DNA of 64,000 nucleotides, from the NCBI RefSeq assembly GCF_900172295.1, contig NZ_FWFL01000011.1:61076-125075 (forward strand), written 5' to 3'. The notes under the pieces are model-generated. The model was not told the DNA's origin. It worked only from the letters and a program-made list of their open reading frames with translations, and searched no databases. The translations under genes and the position numbers were made by a program. The DNA comes from Roseovarius litorisediminis. GTDB lineage: Bacteria > Pseudomonadota > Alphaproteobacteria > Rhodobacterales > Rhodobacteraceae. Below are positions 1 to 7,450 of the stretch, in pieces (position 1 is the first letter of the stretch; every line of letters begins with the position of its first letter).

Positions 1-2
1 TT

Positions 3-35
3 AAAGCCGGATCCGATCAAGATCCGGCTTTTTTA
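3..35 (+). terminator. Rho-independent terminator of an upstream gene outside the window
   Basis: An 11-bp perfect stem (3-13 with 21-31) encloses a 7-base loop and is followed by a run of T. It must end a plus-strand gene lying left of the window. Confidence 0.85.
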
Positions 36-106
36 TTGGCGTTTGATGCTTTCATCACATTATGTTTTCTGAAAATCCGAAGACAACATTCAGGAAACCC
101 GAAGAC

Positions 107-1318
107 ATGTCCCTTCCCCCCAACGTATATGACGCCGAACCCATTCCCGCCGCAGCCCGGGCCGAGATTGACCGGATGCTGGAATCGGGTGATCTGTTCC
201 GCTACACAGCGCCCGAAAGTGCGCCCGTGACCCTTCTGGAACGCGAGTTTGCCGACCTGATGGGCACAAAATACGCTCTGGCGGTGTCGTCCTGTTCGGC
301 GGCTTTGTTCCTGTCCCTCAAGGCGCTTGGCCTGCCGCGGGACGCGCGTGTGCTGATCCCTGCCTTTACCTTTGCCGCGGTGCCCTCGTCGGTGGTGCAT
401 GCCGACTGCATTCCGGTCCTTTGCGAGGTGGGCGAAAATTACCGTATTGATATCAACGATTTTGCGGCAAAACTTGAGAGCAATATCAGTGCCGTCATTG
501 TCAGCCATATGCGTGGACATACCTCGGACATGGATGCAATCACGGCGCTTTGCGAGGCCCGCGAAATCCCGATGATCGAAGATGCGGCGCATTCCTTGGG
601 CACCACCTGGAACGGTGCGAAAATCGGCACCATCGGGCGCGTGGGCTGTTTCAGCTTTCAGTCCTACAAACTGGTCAATGCCGGCGAAGGCGGGATCATG
701 GTCACCGATGACCCCGATCTGATTGCCCGCGCCGTGATCATGTCGGGCGCGTATGAGCATAACTGGGCCAAACACATTACCCAGCCCGATCCGGCGCTGG
801 ATGCCGCCTTTGCCAGGGCGCAGAACCAATTGCCGCTGTACAACCTTCGGCTCAACAACATCTCGGCGGCCATCATTCGCCCGCAACTGCCCGAAATTGC
901 CCGCCGCGTCACAGACGGCCGCGCCAACCACGACTATGTTGCAAAGTTGCTGAATGCATCCCCCTGGCTGCAGGTGCCGGAAAAGCTTGAAAAGGAAAAC
1001 CGCGCGCCGGATTCCATTCAGTTCAACCTTGTTGGCCTGAGCGACGAAGAAACCCGTGCCTTTGCCAATGCCGCCGCCGCGCGCGGCGTCAAGGTGCAGG
1101 TGTTCGGCCTGTCGGCGGACAATGCCCGCGCCTTCTGGAACTGGCATTTCCTGCCCGGTGAAACGCCTGACCTGCCGCGGACCCGTGCGATGCTGATGCG
1201 CGCCTGCGACACCCGCCTGCCCGCCCGGCTGAAACGTACTGAACTTGACCTGATCGCCGGGGCCCTGACCAGCGCCGCCGATGATGTCATGGGCGATACC
1301 CGCGCTTACGGGACTTGA
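107..1318 (+). CDS. DegT/DnrJ/EryC1/StrS-family PLP aminotransferase
   Basis: A 403-residue fold-type I aminotransferase of the sugar aminotransferase/dehydratase family, which uses PLP to aminate keto-sugars or related small carbonyl compounds. The family core is visible: the SSCSAAL segment, the IEDAAHSLG motif carrying the cofactor aspartate, and the FSFQSYKLVNAGEGG block whose lysine (about residue 188) should form the Schiff base. ATG 107 is chosen because AGGA lies 11 bases upstream; an in-frame ATG at 62 has no visible ribosome-binding site. A second PLP enzyme gene follows 45 bp downstream in the same direction, so the two may be cotranscribed. No sugar-nucleotide or polysaccharide genes are nearby, so the substrate is unknown. 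Confidence 0.85.
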   Translation: MSLPPNVYDAEPIPAAARAEIDRMLESGDLFRYTAPESAPVTLLEREFADLMGTKYALAVSSCSAALFLSLKALGLPRDARVLIPAFTFAAVPSSVVHADCIPVLCEVGENYRIDINDFAAKLESNISAVIVSHMRGHTSDMDAITALCEAREIPMIEDAAHSLGTTWNGAKIGTIGRVGCFSFQSYKLVNAGEGGIMVTDDPDLIARAVIMSGAYEHNWAKHITQPDPALDAAFARAQNQLPLYNLRLNNISAAIIRPQLPEIARRVTDGRANHDYVAKLLNASPWLQVPEKLEKENRAPDSIQFNLVGLSDEETRAFANAAAARGVKVQVFGLSADNARAFWNWHFLPGETPDLPRTRAMLMRACDTRLPARLKRTELDLIAGALTSAADDVMGDTRAYGT

Positions 1319-1363
1319 CCACCGGCCTGCGCCGGCGCTGAATGGGCGGAAAAGGGGCATGTC

Positions 1364-2260
1364 ATGGATTTCAGCAAAGGGGCCGCCTGGATCAAAGGGC
1401 AGATCATGCCGATTGATCAGGCCACAATTGGCGTCACCGACTGGGCGGTGACCCATTCCGACGTCACCTATGACGTGGTGCCGGTGTGGGACGGGGCGTT
1501 TTTCCGGCTGGACGACTATCTTGACCGGTTCGAGACCTCAATGACCGCCCTGCGCATGGAAACCGGTATGGACCGAGCTGCAAGGACCCGTGCCTTGCAC
1601 GCCATGGTCGCGCGCTCGGGCCTGCTGAACGCCTATGTGGCCATGGTAGCGGCCCGCGGGGTACCGCTGATCCCCGGCAGCCGCGATCCGCGCGACTGCG
1701 CCAACCATTTCTATGCCTGGTGTGTGCCCTACGTGCATGTTGTCAAACCCGAGATTGCGGATCAGGGCATTGCCCTGTGGTTGTCGGAAACCACCCGCCG
1801 CATCCCGCCAGACAGCGTGAATCCACGTGCCAAGAACTATCACTGGGGCGATTTCACCGCCGGATTGTTCGAGGCCAAGGATCGTGGTTTTGAAACCGTT
1901 GTCCTGCCCGATCACGCAGGCAATGTGACAGAAGGGCCGGGATTCAACATCTTTGCCCTCAAAGGCGGGCGCGTGGTCACACCCGATCAGGGTGTTCTGC
2001 ATGGAATCACCCGCCGTACCGCGATCGAGCTTTGCACCTCTGAAGGCCTGCAGGTAGATCAGCGCGCCCTCCCTGTCACGGAACTGATGCAGGCGGACGA
2101 AGTGTTCCTTTCATCCTCGGGCGGCGGCATCATTCCTGTGGCCCGGATCGGCGAGAGAACTTTTTCAAACGGCGCCGCCGGCCCCATCGCCAGCCACTTG
2201 CGCCAACGCTATTTCGCCCTGCTGAAGGATCCGGCCTTCCGCACAGAAATCCCGTATTGA
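1364..2260 (+). CDS. Class IV (BCAT/D-amino acid/(R)-amine) transaminase
   Basis: A 298-residue fold-type IV PLP transaminase. The N-terminal GGAAW-like start, the HSDVTYDVV strand near residue 50, the RLDDYLDRF segment and the catalytic-lysine block NPRAKNYHWGDFT resemble, as far as I can recall the sequences, (R)-selective amine transaminases more than branched-chain aminotransferases. The TEGPGFNIFAL segment and the late SSSGGG loop bind the PLP phosphate. The family moves amino groups between amines or amino acids and keto acids; the true substrate cannot be read from sequence. The gene follows the DegT-type transaminase closely and may share its transcript. D-amino acid or branched-chain aminotransferase activity are the alternatives. 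Confidence 0.8.
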   Translation: MDFSKGAAWIKGQIMPIDQATIGVTDWAVTHSDVTYDVVPVWDGAFFRLDDYLDRFETSMTALRMETGMDRAARTRALHAMVARSGLLNAYVAMVAARGVPLIPGSRDPRDCANHFYAWCVPYVHVVKPEIADQGIALWLSETTRRIPPDSVNPRAKNYHWGDFTAGLFEAKDRGFETVVLPDHAGNVTEGPGFNIFALKGGRVVTPDQGVLHGITRRTAIELCTSEGLQVDQRALPVTELMQADEVFLSSSGGGIIPVARIGERTFSNGAAGPIASHLRQRYFALLKDPAFRTEIPY

Positions 2261-2275
2261 ACAGGCAGGTTGCCC

Positions 2276-2309
2276 AAAATAAATAGCTGCCCGCATCCCC
2301 GCGGGCAGC
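2276..2309 (-). terminator. Terminator of the yceI-like gene
   Basis: A 9-bp perfect stem (2286-2294 with 2301-2309) has a 6-base loop. Read on the minus strand it is followed by TATTTATTTT. It lies between converging genes and could also slow plus-strand transcription. Confidence 0.65.
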
Positions 2310-2343
2310 CTGTTCCGTGAGCAATGAAAAGTTTGTCCGTTCG

Positions 2344-2919
2344 TTATTCGGCCTTGCCGGCCTCGATCGAAATCTGCACCTCAACCTCGTCGCTGACGTA
2401 GGGCGCAAACTTGTCCACACCAAAATCCGACCGCAGAATGGTGGTGGTTGCATTGAACCCCGCCCAGGGCTGACCGTCTTTCATCGGGTGTCCTGTAGCT
2501 TGATTCAGCTTGGCATCCAGAACAACCGATTTGGTTGTCCCGTTCATCGTCAGGTCGCCTGTGATATTGGCGGTGTTGTCACCCGTCACCTCGATCCCGG
2601 TGGATGTAAAGGTCACCATGTCCCCATCGCTGGCACCAAAGAAATCATCCGACATGAAATGCTCGAACCGTTTCTCCCAGCCGGTCATCATCGACATCAC
2701 CGGCATCGAAACGCTGACTGATGAGTTGGCAGGATCTTCCTGATCGAACATGATCTCACCCTCAAACCCCGAGAACATGCCGAAAGTGGTCGAGAAGCCC
2801 AGATGCTGGTAGGAAAACACCACCTGGCTATGGCTGGGGTCCAGCGTATATTTCTCGGGTGCGGCCAAAGCCCCGGATGCAGTCAGTGCCAGAGCGGCAG
2901 CAGCAAGGATTGTTTTCAT
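2344..2919 (-). CDS. YceI-family periplasmic lipid-binding protein
   Basis: A 191-residue exported protein. It begins with a signal peptide (MKTILAAAALALTASGALA, cleavage after ALA) followed by the YceI lipocalin-like domain, recognisable by YTLDPSHSQVVFSYQHLG, the TGDLTMNGTT strand and the C-terminal VEVQISIEA strand. YceI proteins bind isoprenoid or amphiphilic molecules in the periplasm; the ligand here is unknown. The ATG at 2919 is preferred because GGAG lies 8 bases upstream; an earlier in-frame ATG would place charged residues before the signal peptide. It lies downstream of the membrane-protein gene at 3036-3524, but a hairpin separates the two. Confidence 0.9.
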   Translation of the reverse strand: MKTILAAAALALTASGALAAPEKYTLDPSHSQVVFSYQHLGFSTTFGMFSGFEGEIMFDQEDPANSSVSVSMPVMSMMTGWEKRFEHFMSDDFFGASDGDMVTFTSTGIEVTGDNTANITGDLTMNGTTKSVVLDAKLNQATGHPMKDGQPWAGFNATTTILRSDFGVDKFAPYVSDEVEVQISIEAGKAE

Positions 2920-2968
2920 TTTTGGTTTCTCCATAACGCGTTAAAACATTCTGGAGATGTAAATAGGC

Positions 2969-2986
2969 TGCCCGTGAAAACGGGCA
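2969..2986 (-). terminator. GNRA-like hairpin between two minus-strand genes
   Basis: A 7-bp perfect stem (TGCCCGT with ACGGGCA) has a 4-base loop and lies between the membrane-protein gene and yceI. On the minus strand it is followed by GCCTATTTA, so it is a weak terminator candidate; it could instead be a stem in the yceI leader. Confidence 0.45.
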
Positions 2987-3035
2987 ACCCGGCAATTTTA
3001 AACATATCGTGTGGACTGGCGAACAACCGCCAGTT

Positions 3036-3524
3036 TCAGCCTGCGTCGTTAATCGCAGCGCGCAGCGCACGTTCTGTCGTCTTGCTGTGGATAGAAAGCG
3101 CCACAACCTGATTGCCATCCGCATCGCGGGCCGTCAGCGACCCATCCTGAAAATTCAGTTCCGACAGCGAATCCAGATCATGACAAGAGGTCACCGCAGG
3201 ATGACCCAAATTGTCAAACTCAACGATGCGAAGCTGCCGGTTTATGGTGTCAAATTCAATTTCCGGCTCGTCGTCCGGCTGGTCCATGGCGCTGATGCAC
3301 ATCACCCCAAGACCCAGCATCGAAAATGAGAACACCAGCTTGATCAACTGCATTGCCGCATCACCGGCCCCTGACGGCAGCAGCCAGACACCAACTGCGG
3401 ACAGGATCAAGGATGTGCCCGCCACCATTTTCACCGCCTGACGCAAGACCACCGTTTTGGGGGCCGTCGCCTTGTCAGGGCGTATCTGTGCAGTCATTTG
3501 CGATGTATCAGGAAGCGCAACCAT
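3036..3524 (-). CDS. Conserved two-helix membrane protein of unknown function
   Basis: A 162-residue protein. About 28 hydrophilic residues precede two hydrophobic segments (about 31-50 and 57-79), and the remainder is a soluble tail rich in Asp and Glu that reads like a small beta-rich cytoplasmic domain. There are no catalytic motifs. ATG 3524 is supported by GAGGAT a few bases upstream. I know of no named family; proteins of this layout are common in Rhodobacteraceae. The gene is divergent from rpsF, with about 236 bp between the starts, so the two promoters must lie in that gap. Confidence 0.7.
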   Translation of the reverse strand: MVALPDTSQMTAQIRPDKATAPKTVVLRQAVKMVAGTSLILSAVGVWLLPSGAGDAAMQLIKLVFSFSMLGLGVMCISAMDQPDDEPEIEFDTINRQLRIVEFDNLGHPAVTSCHDLDSLSELNFQDGSLTARDADGNQVVALSIHSKTTERALRAAINDAG

Positions 3525-3658
3525 TCTTCTATCCTCACTATTTTACTCCTTATTAGTGTCAGTCAGAAAAACGACAGGAATTGGGCGGCTGCACGGTGAA
3601 TTTCTGGCAGTTGCAATCTACCTTGCGTGGCGCCGCGATCCGTCGTATACGCGCCCTT

Positions 3659-3712
3659 CCTTTCGCAGATGAATTTGACCCGCGCAGACTCTCGTGGATG
3701 GGCCGCGAAAGG
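3659..3712 (+). promoter_or_regulatory. Leader stem upstream of rpsF (possible ribosomal-protein autoregulatory RNA)
   Basis: CCTTTCGC (3659-3666) pairs perfectly with GCGAAAGG (3705-3712) around a 38-base apical region, ending 48 bases before the rpsF start. S6-S18 complexes are known to bind structured leaders before rpsF in several bacterial groups, recognising a CCG-containing bulge. A GGCCGCG segment directly precedes the 3' arm here. The assignment is inferred from position and pairing only. Confidence 0.35.
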
Positions 3713-3760
3713 ATCTAACGGCCCACCTTTGAAATGCGCCTTGATAGAAGTGGAGCAAAC

Positions 3761-4132
3761 ATGCCGCTGTATGAGCATGTAATGATTGCGCGTCAGGACT
3801 TGTCCAACACGCAAGCCGAAGGCCTGATCGAACATTTTGGTGCCGTGCTGTCCGACAATGGCGGCAAACTCGTCGAGCACGAGTATTGGGGCGTCAAAAC
3901 GATGGCCTACAAGATCAACAAGAACCGCAAGGGCCACTATGCCTTTCTGAAAACCGATGCGCCTGCCGCAGCGATTCAGGAAATGGAACGCCTGATGCGC
4001 CTGCATGATGACGTCATGCGTGTTCTGACCATACGGGTCGACGAACATGCCGAGGGCCCCTCGGTTCAGATGCAGAAGCGCGAAGAGCGCGGCGACCGTG
4101 GTGATCGTGGCGAACGCCGCGAACGCCGTTGA
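3761..4132 (+). CDS. rpsF: 30S ribosomal protein S6
   Basis: A 123-residue S6. It starts with the typical MPLYEHVMIARQDLS strand, has the WGVKTMAYKINKN segment that binds 16S rRNA and S18, and ends in a charged tail made of Arg/Glu/Gly/Asp repeats (RGDRGDRGERRERR). S6 binds the central platform of the small subunit as a dimer with S18. ATG 3761 is preceded by AGTGGAGC at good spacing; an upstream in-frame codon would add nine atypical residues. It is the first gene of the rpsF-rpsR-rplI operon. Confidence 0.97.
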   Translation: MPLYEHVMIARQDLSNTQAEGLIEHFGAVLSDNGGKLVEHEYWGVKTMAYKINKNRKGHYAFLKTDAPAAAIQEMERLMRLHDDVMRVLTIRVDEHAEGPSVQMQKREERGDRGDRGERRERR

Positions 4133-4161
4133 TCATCAGCTTGAAGAAAGGACGCTAAACC

Positions 4162-4389
4162 ATGGCTACAAAACCGTTTTTCCGTCGCCGCAAAGTCTGC
4201 CCCTTCTCGGGCGATAATGCACCCGCGATCGACTACAAGGACACCCGTCTGCTGCAGCGCTACATCTCGGAGCGTGGCAAGATCGTGCCGTCCCGTATCA
4301 CCGCCGTCTCGGCCAAAAAGCAACGCGAGCTGGCCCGCGCCATCAAACGCGCCCGCTTTCTCGCCCTGCTGCCCTATGCCGTGAAGTAA
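4162..4389 (+). CDS. rpsR: 30S ribosomal protein S18
   Basis: A 75-residue S18 of normal length. The N-terminal [12 protein letters not shown] segment and the [17 protein letters not shown]-terminus are diagnostic. S18 pairs with S6 on the platform of the 30S subunit. It lies 29 bp after rpsF and 12 bp before rplI with the ribosome-binding site GAAAGGA, consistent with one transcript. Confidence 0.98.
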   Translation: MATKPFFRRRKVCPFSGDNAPAIDYKDTRLLQRYISERGKIVPSRITAVSAKKQRELARAIKRARFLALLPYAVK

Positions 4390-4401
4390 GGAGAAAAGCA
4401 G

Positions 4402-5046
4402 ATGCAAGTTATCCTTCTTGAACGTGTGGCCAAGCTGGGCCAGATGGGCGAAGTCGTTGACGTAAAGCCCGGCTTTGCGCGCAACTATCTGCTGCCGCAA
4501 GGCAAGGCGCTGTCGGCGTCACAGCAGAACATCGCAGACTTCGAAGCCCGCAAATCGCAGCTTGAAGCACAGAACCTGGAAACCCGCACCGAGGCCGAAT
4601 CGATGGCCGCCAAACTGAGTGGCCAGCAATTCATCGTGATTCGCCAGGCCTCGGACTCTGGCTCGCTTTATGGCTCGGTCAGCACACGTGACGCCGCCGA
4701 AGCTGCCACCGAAAATGGCTTTACTCTGGATCGCAAGCAGGTTTCTCTGACCCGCCCGATCAAAGAGCTGGGTTTGCATGACGTGATCGTATCGCTACAC
4801 CCCGAGGTCGAAGCCACGATTCAGCTGAACGTCGCACGCTCGCCCGAAGAGGCCGAGCTGCAGGCGTCGGGCAAATCGATTCAGGATGCCGCTGCAGAAG
4901 CAGACGAAGCCGCCGATTTCGAAATCGCCGAGCTTTTTGAAGATATCGGCGCGGCCGCCTCGGAAGATGAAGATCTTGCCGATATGGTCGAGGGCGATTC
5001 TGGCGCTGACAATCGCGAAAACGGCAACGATGACGACGAAAACTGA
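4402..5046 (+). CDS. rplI: 50S ribosomal protein L9 with a long acidic tail
   Basis: A 214-residue L9; the usual length is about 150. Residues 1-50 hold the 23S-binding domain with the signature [22 protein letters not shown] in two parts, then the long central helix and the C-terminal domain. From about residue 155 the protein runs into an Asp/Glu/Ala-rich extension with no recognisable fold. Acidic L9 tails are familiar in alphaproteobacteria. L9 stabilises the L1 stalk region. GGAG lies ahead of ATG 4402, and a strong terminator follows at 5074, closing the operon. Confidence 0.97.
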   Translation: MQVILLERVAKLGQMGEVVDVKPGFARNYLLPQGKALSASQQNIADFEARKSQLEAQNLETRTEAESMAAKLSGQQFIVIRQASDSGSLYGSVSTRDAAEAATENGFTLDRKQVSLTRPIKELGLHDVIVSLHPEVEATIQLNVARSPEEAELQASGKSIQDAAAEADEAADFEIAELFEDIGAAASEDEDLADMVEGDSGADNRENGNDDDEN

Positions 5047-5073
5047 TTAATTAGTCACGTTGACGGAAACAAT

Positions 5074-5110
5074 AAAAGCCGCGCAATCTGATTGCGCGGC
5101 TTTTTTTATT
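5074..5110 (+). terminator. Rho-independent terminator after rplI
   Basis: A 13-bp perfect stem (5075-5087 with 5091-5103) has a 3-base CTG loop, followed by an uninterrupted T run. It ends the ribosomal operon and separates it from the quorum-sensing block. Confidence 0.93.
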
Positions 5111-5142
5111 CAATAAACCATACTCACAAGTATTCTCGACAA

Positions 5143-5171
5143 TTGACTTTAAATTGTGCTAGCCTTATCGC
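5143..5171 (+). promoter_or_regulatory. Candidate sigma-70 type promoter for the XRE-luxR block
   Basis: TTGACT (5143-5148) is separated by 17 bases from TATCGC (5166-5171), inside a conspicuously AT-rich stretch just after the rplI terminator. The -35 box is good and the -10 box poor. The start codon of the XRE gene is 70 bp further on. Confidence 0.4.
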
Positions 5172-5241
5172 CTAGTGGTAGTAGTTTCCTCGCTTTGCAA
5201 TTGAGGTGAGGCTTGTTTTTTTTTGTTATGAGGGAAGCGTA

Positions 5242-5598
5242 ATGAACTCTATTGATAAATCGGTCGGCGCACGTATACGGACCTACAGGAAAGCTTTGGG
5301 GCTTAGTCAGACCGAATTGGCTGATGCAATCGGCGTCAGGTTCCAGCAGGTCCAGAAGTACGAAAGCGGTGCGAATCGCGTTGCGGCATCCCGCCTTTGG
5401 CAGATTGCTGAGACTTTGGGGGTTTCGGTTGTTTCGCTGTTTCAGGATCTTCGGGATGATCCGGCATCGTCACGCGAAAGCTGCGAACTGCTTGACCTTT
5501 TCCACCGCCTGCCGGATTCTAAACGCCCGATGGTCGTAGCCTTTATTAAGGCCCTGTCGTCGGAACGTATCATGGAGCCGGAAAAGGCTGAAACTTAA
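5242..5598 (+). CDS. XRE-family helix-turn-helix regulator
   Basis: A 118-residue DNA-binding protein. Residues 8-63 form a Cro/CI-type HTH: GARIRTYRKALGLSQTELAD, then the recognition helix in VRFQQVQKYESGANR, then a hydrophobic helix ending in SLFQDL. The last 50 residues are a short helical tail without a known ligand domain. ATG 5242 has GAGGGA 6-11 bases upstream. luxR starts 53 bp downstream in the same direction with no terminator between, so this regulator probably belongs to the quorum-sensing transcription unit. Small HTH proteins of this type are common in Rhodobacteraceae and their targets are unknown. Confidence 0.85.
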   Translation: MNSIDKSVGARIRTYRKALGLSQTELADAIGVRFQQVQKYESGANRVAASRLWQIAETLGVSVVSLFQDLRDDPASSRESCELLDLFHRLPDSKRPMVVAFIKALSSERIMEPEKAET

Positions 5599-5651
5599 TC
5601 AATTGACGCGCTAGAGGGGGGCTCTATCCGCGTGCGTGACCAGGAACGCCA

Positions 5652-6353
5652 ATGGACCTAGTTGACCTTCACAATGCACAGGAAAACGATGCCCTCTTCA
5701 CCACGTTCCTGCATCAGGTTCGTGAAAAGTACGAATTGGATCATGCCGCGTATGCCGGGATGAACCCGATCAGTGGTACGACGCATGGGCACGTAACCTA
5801 TTCTTCTGACTGGACCACGCATTACTTTCAGAACAAATTTCACGAGATAGACCCGACACTGGCCGAGGCGCGGCGCAGTATCGCACCGGTCGACTGGGGC
5901 CGCCTTGGGGAACGCGACAATTTTCGCGCTGTGTTCAATGATGCGCGCGAGTTCGGCATCGGCGATTGCGGCATGACAATTCCCGTTCGGGGCCCCTATG
6001 GCGACATTGGCGGCTTTAGCGTGACGCGCGATTGCGGCGAGCGTGAGTGGGGTTTGCTCAAACAAAAGATTATAGGCGAGTTGCAGACCCTCGCCGTACA
6101 TATGCATGATATGGTGATCCGGGCGGACCCGCTGAGCCGGGTTCTCAATGCCCCGTCCCTTTCAACCCGCGAAGTTGAGATCCTTCAGTGGACAGCTGCA
6201 GGCAAATCTCAGCAGGACATCGGCGATATTTTGTCGATTTCCCATCGCACAGTCGAGGTCCACTTGCGTTCGGCCCGGCAAAAGTTAAGTTCCCTGACGA
6301 CGCCGCAAGCGATTGGGCGCGCCATCAGTTTGGGCCTTATCTACCCCCGCTAG
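5652..6353 (+). CDS. luxR: LuxR-family acyl-homoserine-lactone receptor/regulator
   Basis: A 233-residue quorum-sensing regulator. The N-terminal autoinducer-binding domain keeps the ligand-pocket residues W54, Y58, D67, P68 and W82, which match TraR W57, Y61, D70, P71 and W85 with a constant offset of three. Residues about 168-225 are the GerE/LuxR helix-turn-helix (LSTREVEILQWTAAGKS, then the SHRTVEVHLRSA recognition helix). It should bind DNA when loaded with the lactone made by the adjacent luxI, 141 bp downstream. Whether it activates or represses cannot be read from sequence. The generic symbol is used because the strain-specific name is unknown. Confidence 0.93.
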   Translation: MDLVDLHNAQENDALFTTFLHQVREKYELDHAAYAGMNPISGTTHGHVTYSSDWTTHYFQNKFHEIDPTLAEARRSIAPVDWGRLGERDNFRAVFNDAREFGIGDCGMTIPVRGPYGDIGGFSVTRDCGEREWGLLKQKIIGELQTLAVHMHDMVIRADPLSRVLNAPSLSTREVEILQWTAAGKSQQDIGDILSISHRTVEVHLRSARQKLSSLTTPQAIGRAISLGLIYPR

Positions 6354-6441
6354 TTGTAAATTTACCACTATAAGACGTATAACTCACAGGCGTGTGATGC
6401 TTCCCGGTCCTAAATACGGGATTTCCCCAATGGTTTTGGCG

Positions 6442-6455
6442 GTAGAATTTTCTAC
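6442..6455. promoter_or_regulatory. Inverted repeat upstream of luxI, candidate lux-box-like operator
   Basis: GTAGAA and TTCTAC form perfect 6-bp arms around a TT centre, 40 bp before the luxI start. A weaker CCAA/TTGG dyad (6427-6439) lies next to it. Position and symmetry suggest a binding site for LuxR or the XRE protein; neither matches the classical lux box closely. Confidence 0.35.
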
Positions 6456-6494
6456 TCTCTGACTCATGAAGCCACCACTCAAGGGGAAACCAAG

Positions 6495-7301
6495 ATGATC
6501 TTAGTCATCGATGCAATAAACAAAGAAAAATTCGGCGGCGTACTGGACGAGATGTTCAGGTTGCGAGCCCGGGTATTCGGCGACCGCCTGGGATGGCAGG
6601 TCAATGTCGCGAATGGAATGGAACGGGATCTGTTTGATGATCTTGATCCGGCCTATGCTGTCGGGCTGGACGACCAGGGGGAAGTCGTCTCCTGTGTACG
6701 TGCGCTGCAAACGACAGGGCCACACATGCTGGCAGATGTGTTTTCCGATATTCTGGATGGCGAACCTCCGCTGCGTAGTGCCACACTGTGGGAATCAACA
6801 CGCTTTTGCGTAGACACAAAACGTCTGGGCCGTGGCCGGGACCGGAATTCAGTATCCTATGCCACCTGCGAACTCATGATCGCCTCGCTTGAAGCGGCGA
6901 AGCAGGCTGGTGTAACCGATATCGTCACCGTTATCGATCCGGTGATGGACCGTGTCCTGAAGCGTTCGGGCAATGCACCCTATGACTATGTTGGCAAACA
7001 GGCCGACATGGGCAAGGTGCCCGCCCTGGCGGCCCTGCTTGACTGCACTGACGAACGGATTGAACGGATCCGCGAATTTGGTGGAATCGAGGAAGATGTT
7101 TTTATCTCAGATGAAGCCGCTCTTGCCTTGCCGGCAATCAAGGCCTTGTCCGAGCAGCCCAACGAGCCACAGGATGACCTAGCTAAATACTGTAAAGAAC
7201 AGATCGCAATGGCCAGCACTGATGAAGAACGCGCAGCGGCCCTCGCCCTGCAAGACGCGCTTGGAACCATAATTCGTTCACGCCCCAACTGCGACGCCTA
7301 A
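6495..7301 (+). CDS. luxI: Acyl-homoserine-lactone synthase
   Basis: A 268-residue autoinducer synthase that joins an acyl group from acyl-ACP to S-adenosylmethionine and releases the homoserine lactone. All core LuxI residues are present: R24, F28, W34, E43, D45, D48, R69, and E100/R103 in WESTRF. Usual LuxI proteins have about 200-220 residues; here about 50-60 extra residues (from about 205) form a helical, charged tail of unknown role, a length seen in other Roseobacter synthases as I recall. Its start has AGGGGAAACC upstream. It follows luxR directly and ends in a strong terminator, so the signal system is complete and self-contained. Confidence 0.95.
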   Translation: MILVIDAINKEKFGGVLDEMFRLRARVFGDRLGWQVNVANGMERDLFDDLDPAYAVGLDDQGEVVSCVRALQTTGPHMLADVFSDILDGEPPLRSATLWESTRFCVDTKRLGRGRDRNSVSYATCELMIASLEAAKQAGVTDIVTVIDPVMDRVLKRSGNAPYDYVGKQADMGKVPALAALLDCTDERIERIREFGGIEEDVFISDEAALALPAIKALSEQPNEPQDDLAKYCKEQIAMASTDEERAAALALQDALGTIIRSRPNCDA

Positions 7302-7366
7302 CCCCCAGAAGGTGCCGTCTTCCCGGGGTAGATTGACCCTCCTCCTCGGGGGCGAATGAACGAGTA

Positions 7367-7402
7367 GGGCCGCCCCATTTATAGGGGCGGCCCGCTTTAT
7401 TT
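7367..7402 (+). terminator. Terminator after luxI
   Basis: A 10-bp perfect GC stem (7367-7376 with 7384-7393) has a 7-base loop, followed by GCTTTATTT. It ends the luxRI transcript before the converging tig gene. Confidence 0.85.
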
Positions 7403-7450
7403 CAGGTCTGGTACGACCGGGCTGACTGGTTCAACCCGGCCGCTGGTCTG

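Noticed and set aside
17..1456. A 479-codon minus-strand frame over the DegT gene
   Set aside because: Shadow frame: no recognisable domain and no ribosome-binding site, while the plus strand encodes a complete aminotransferase.
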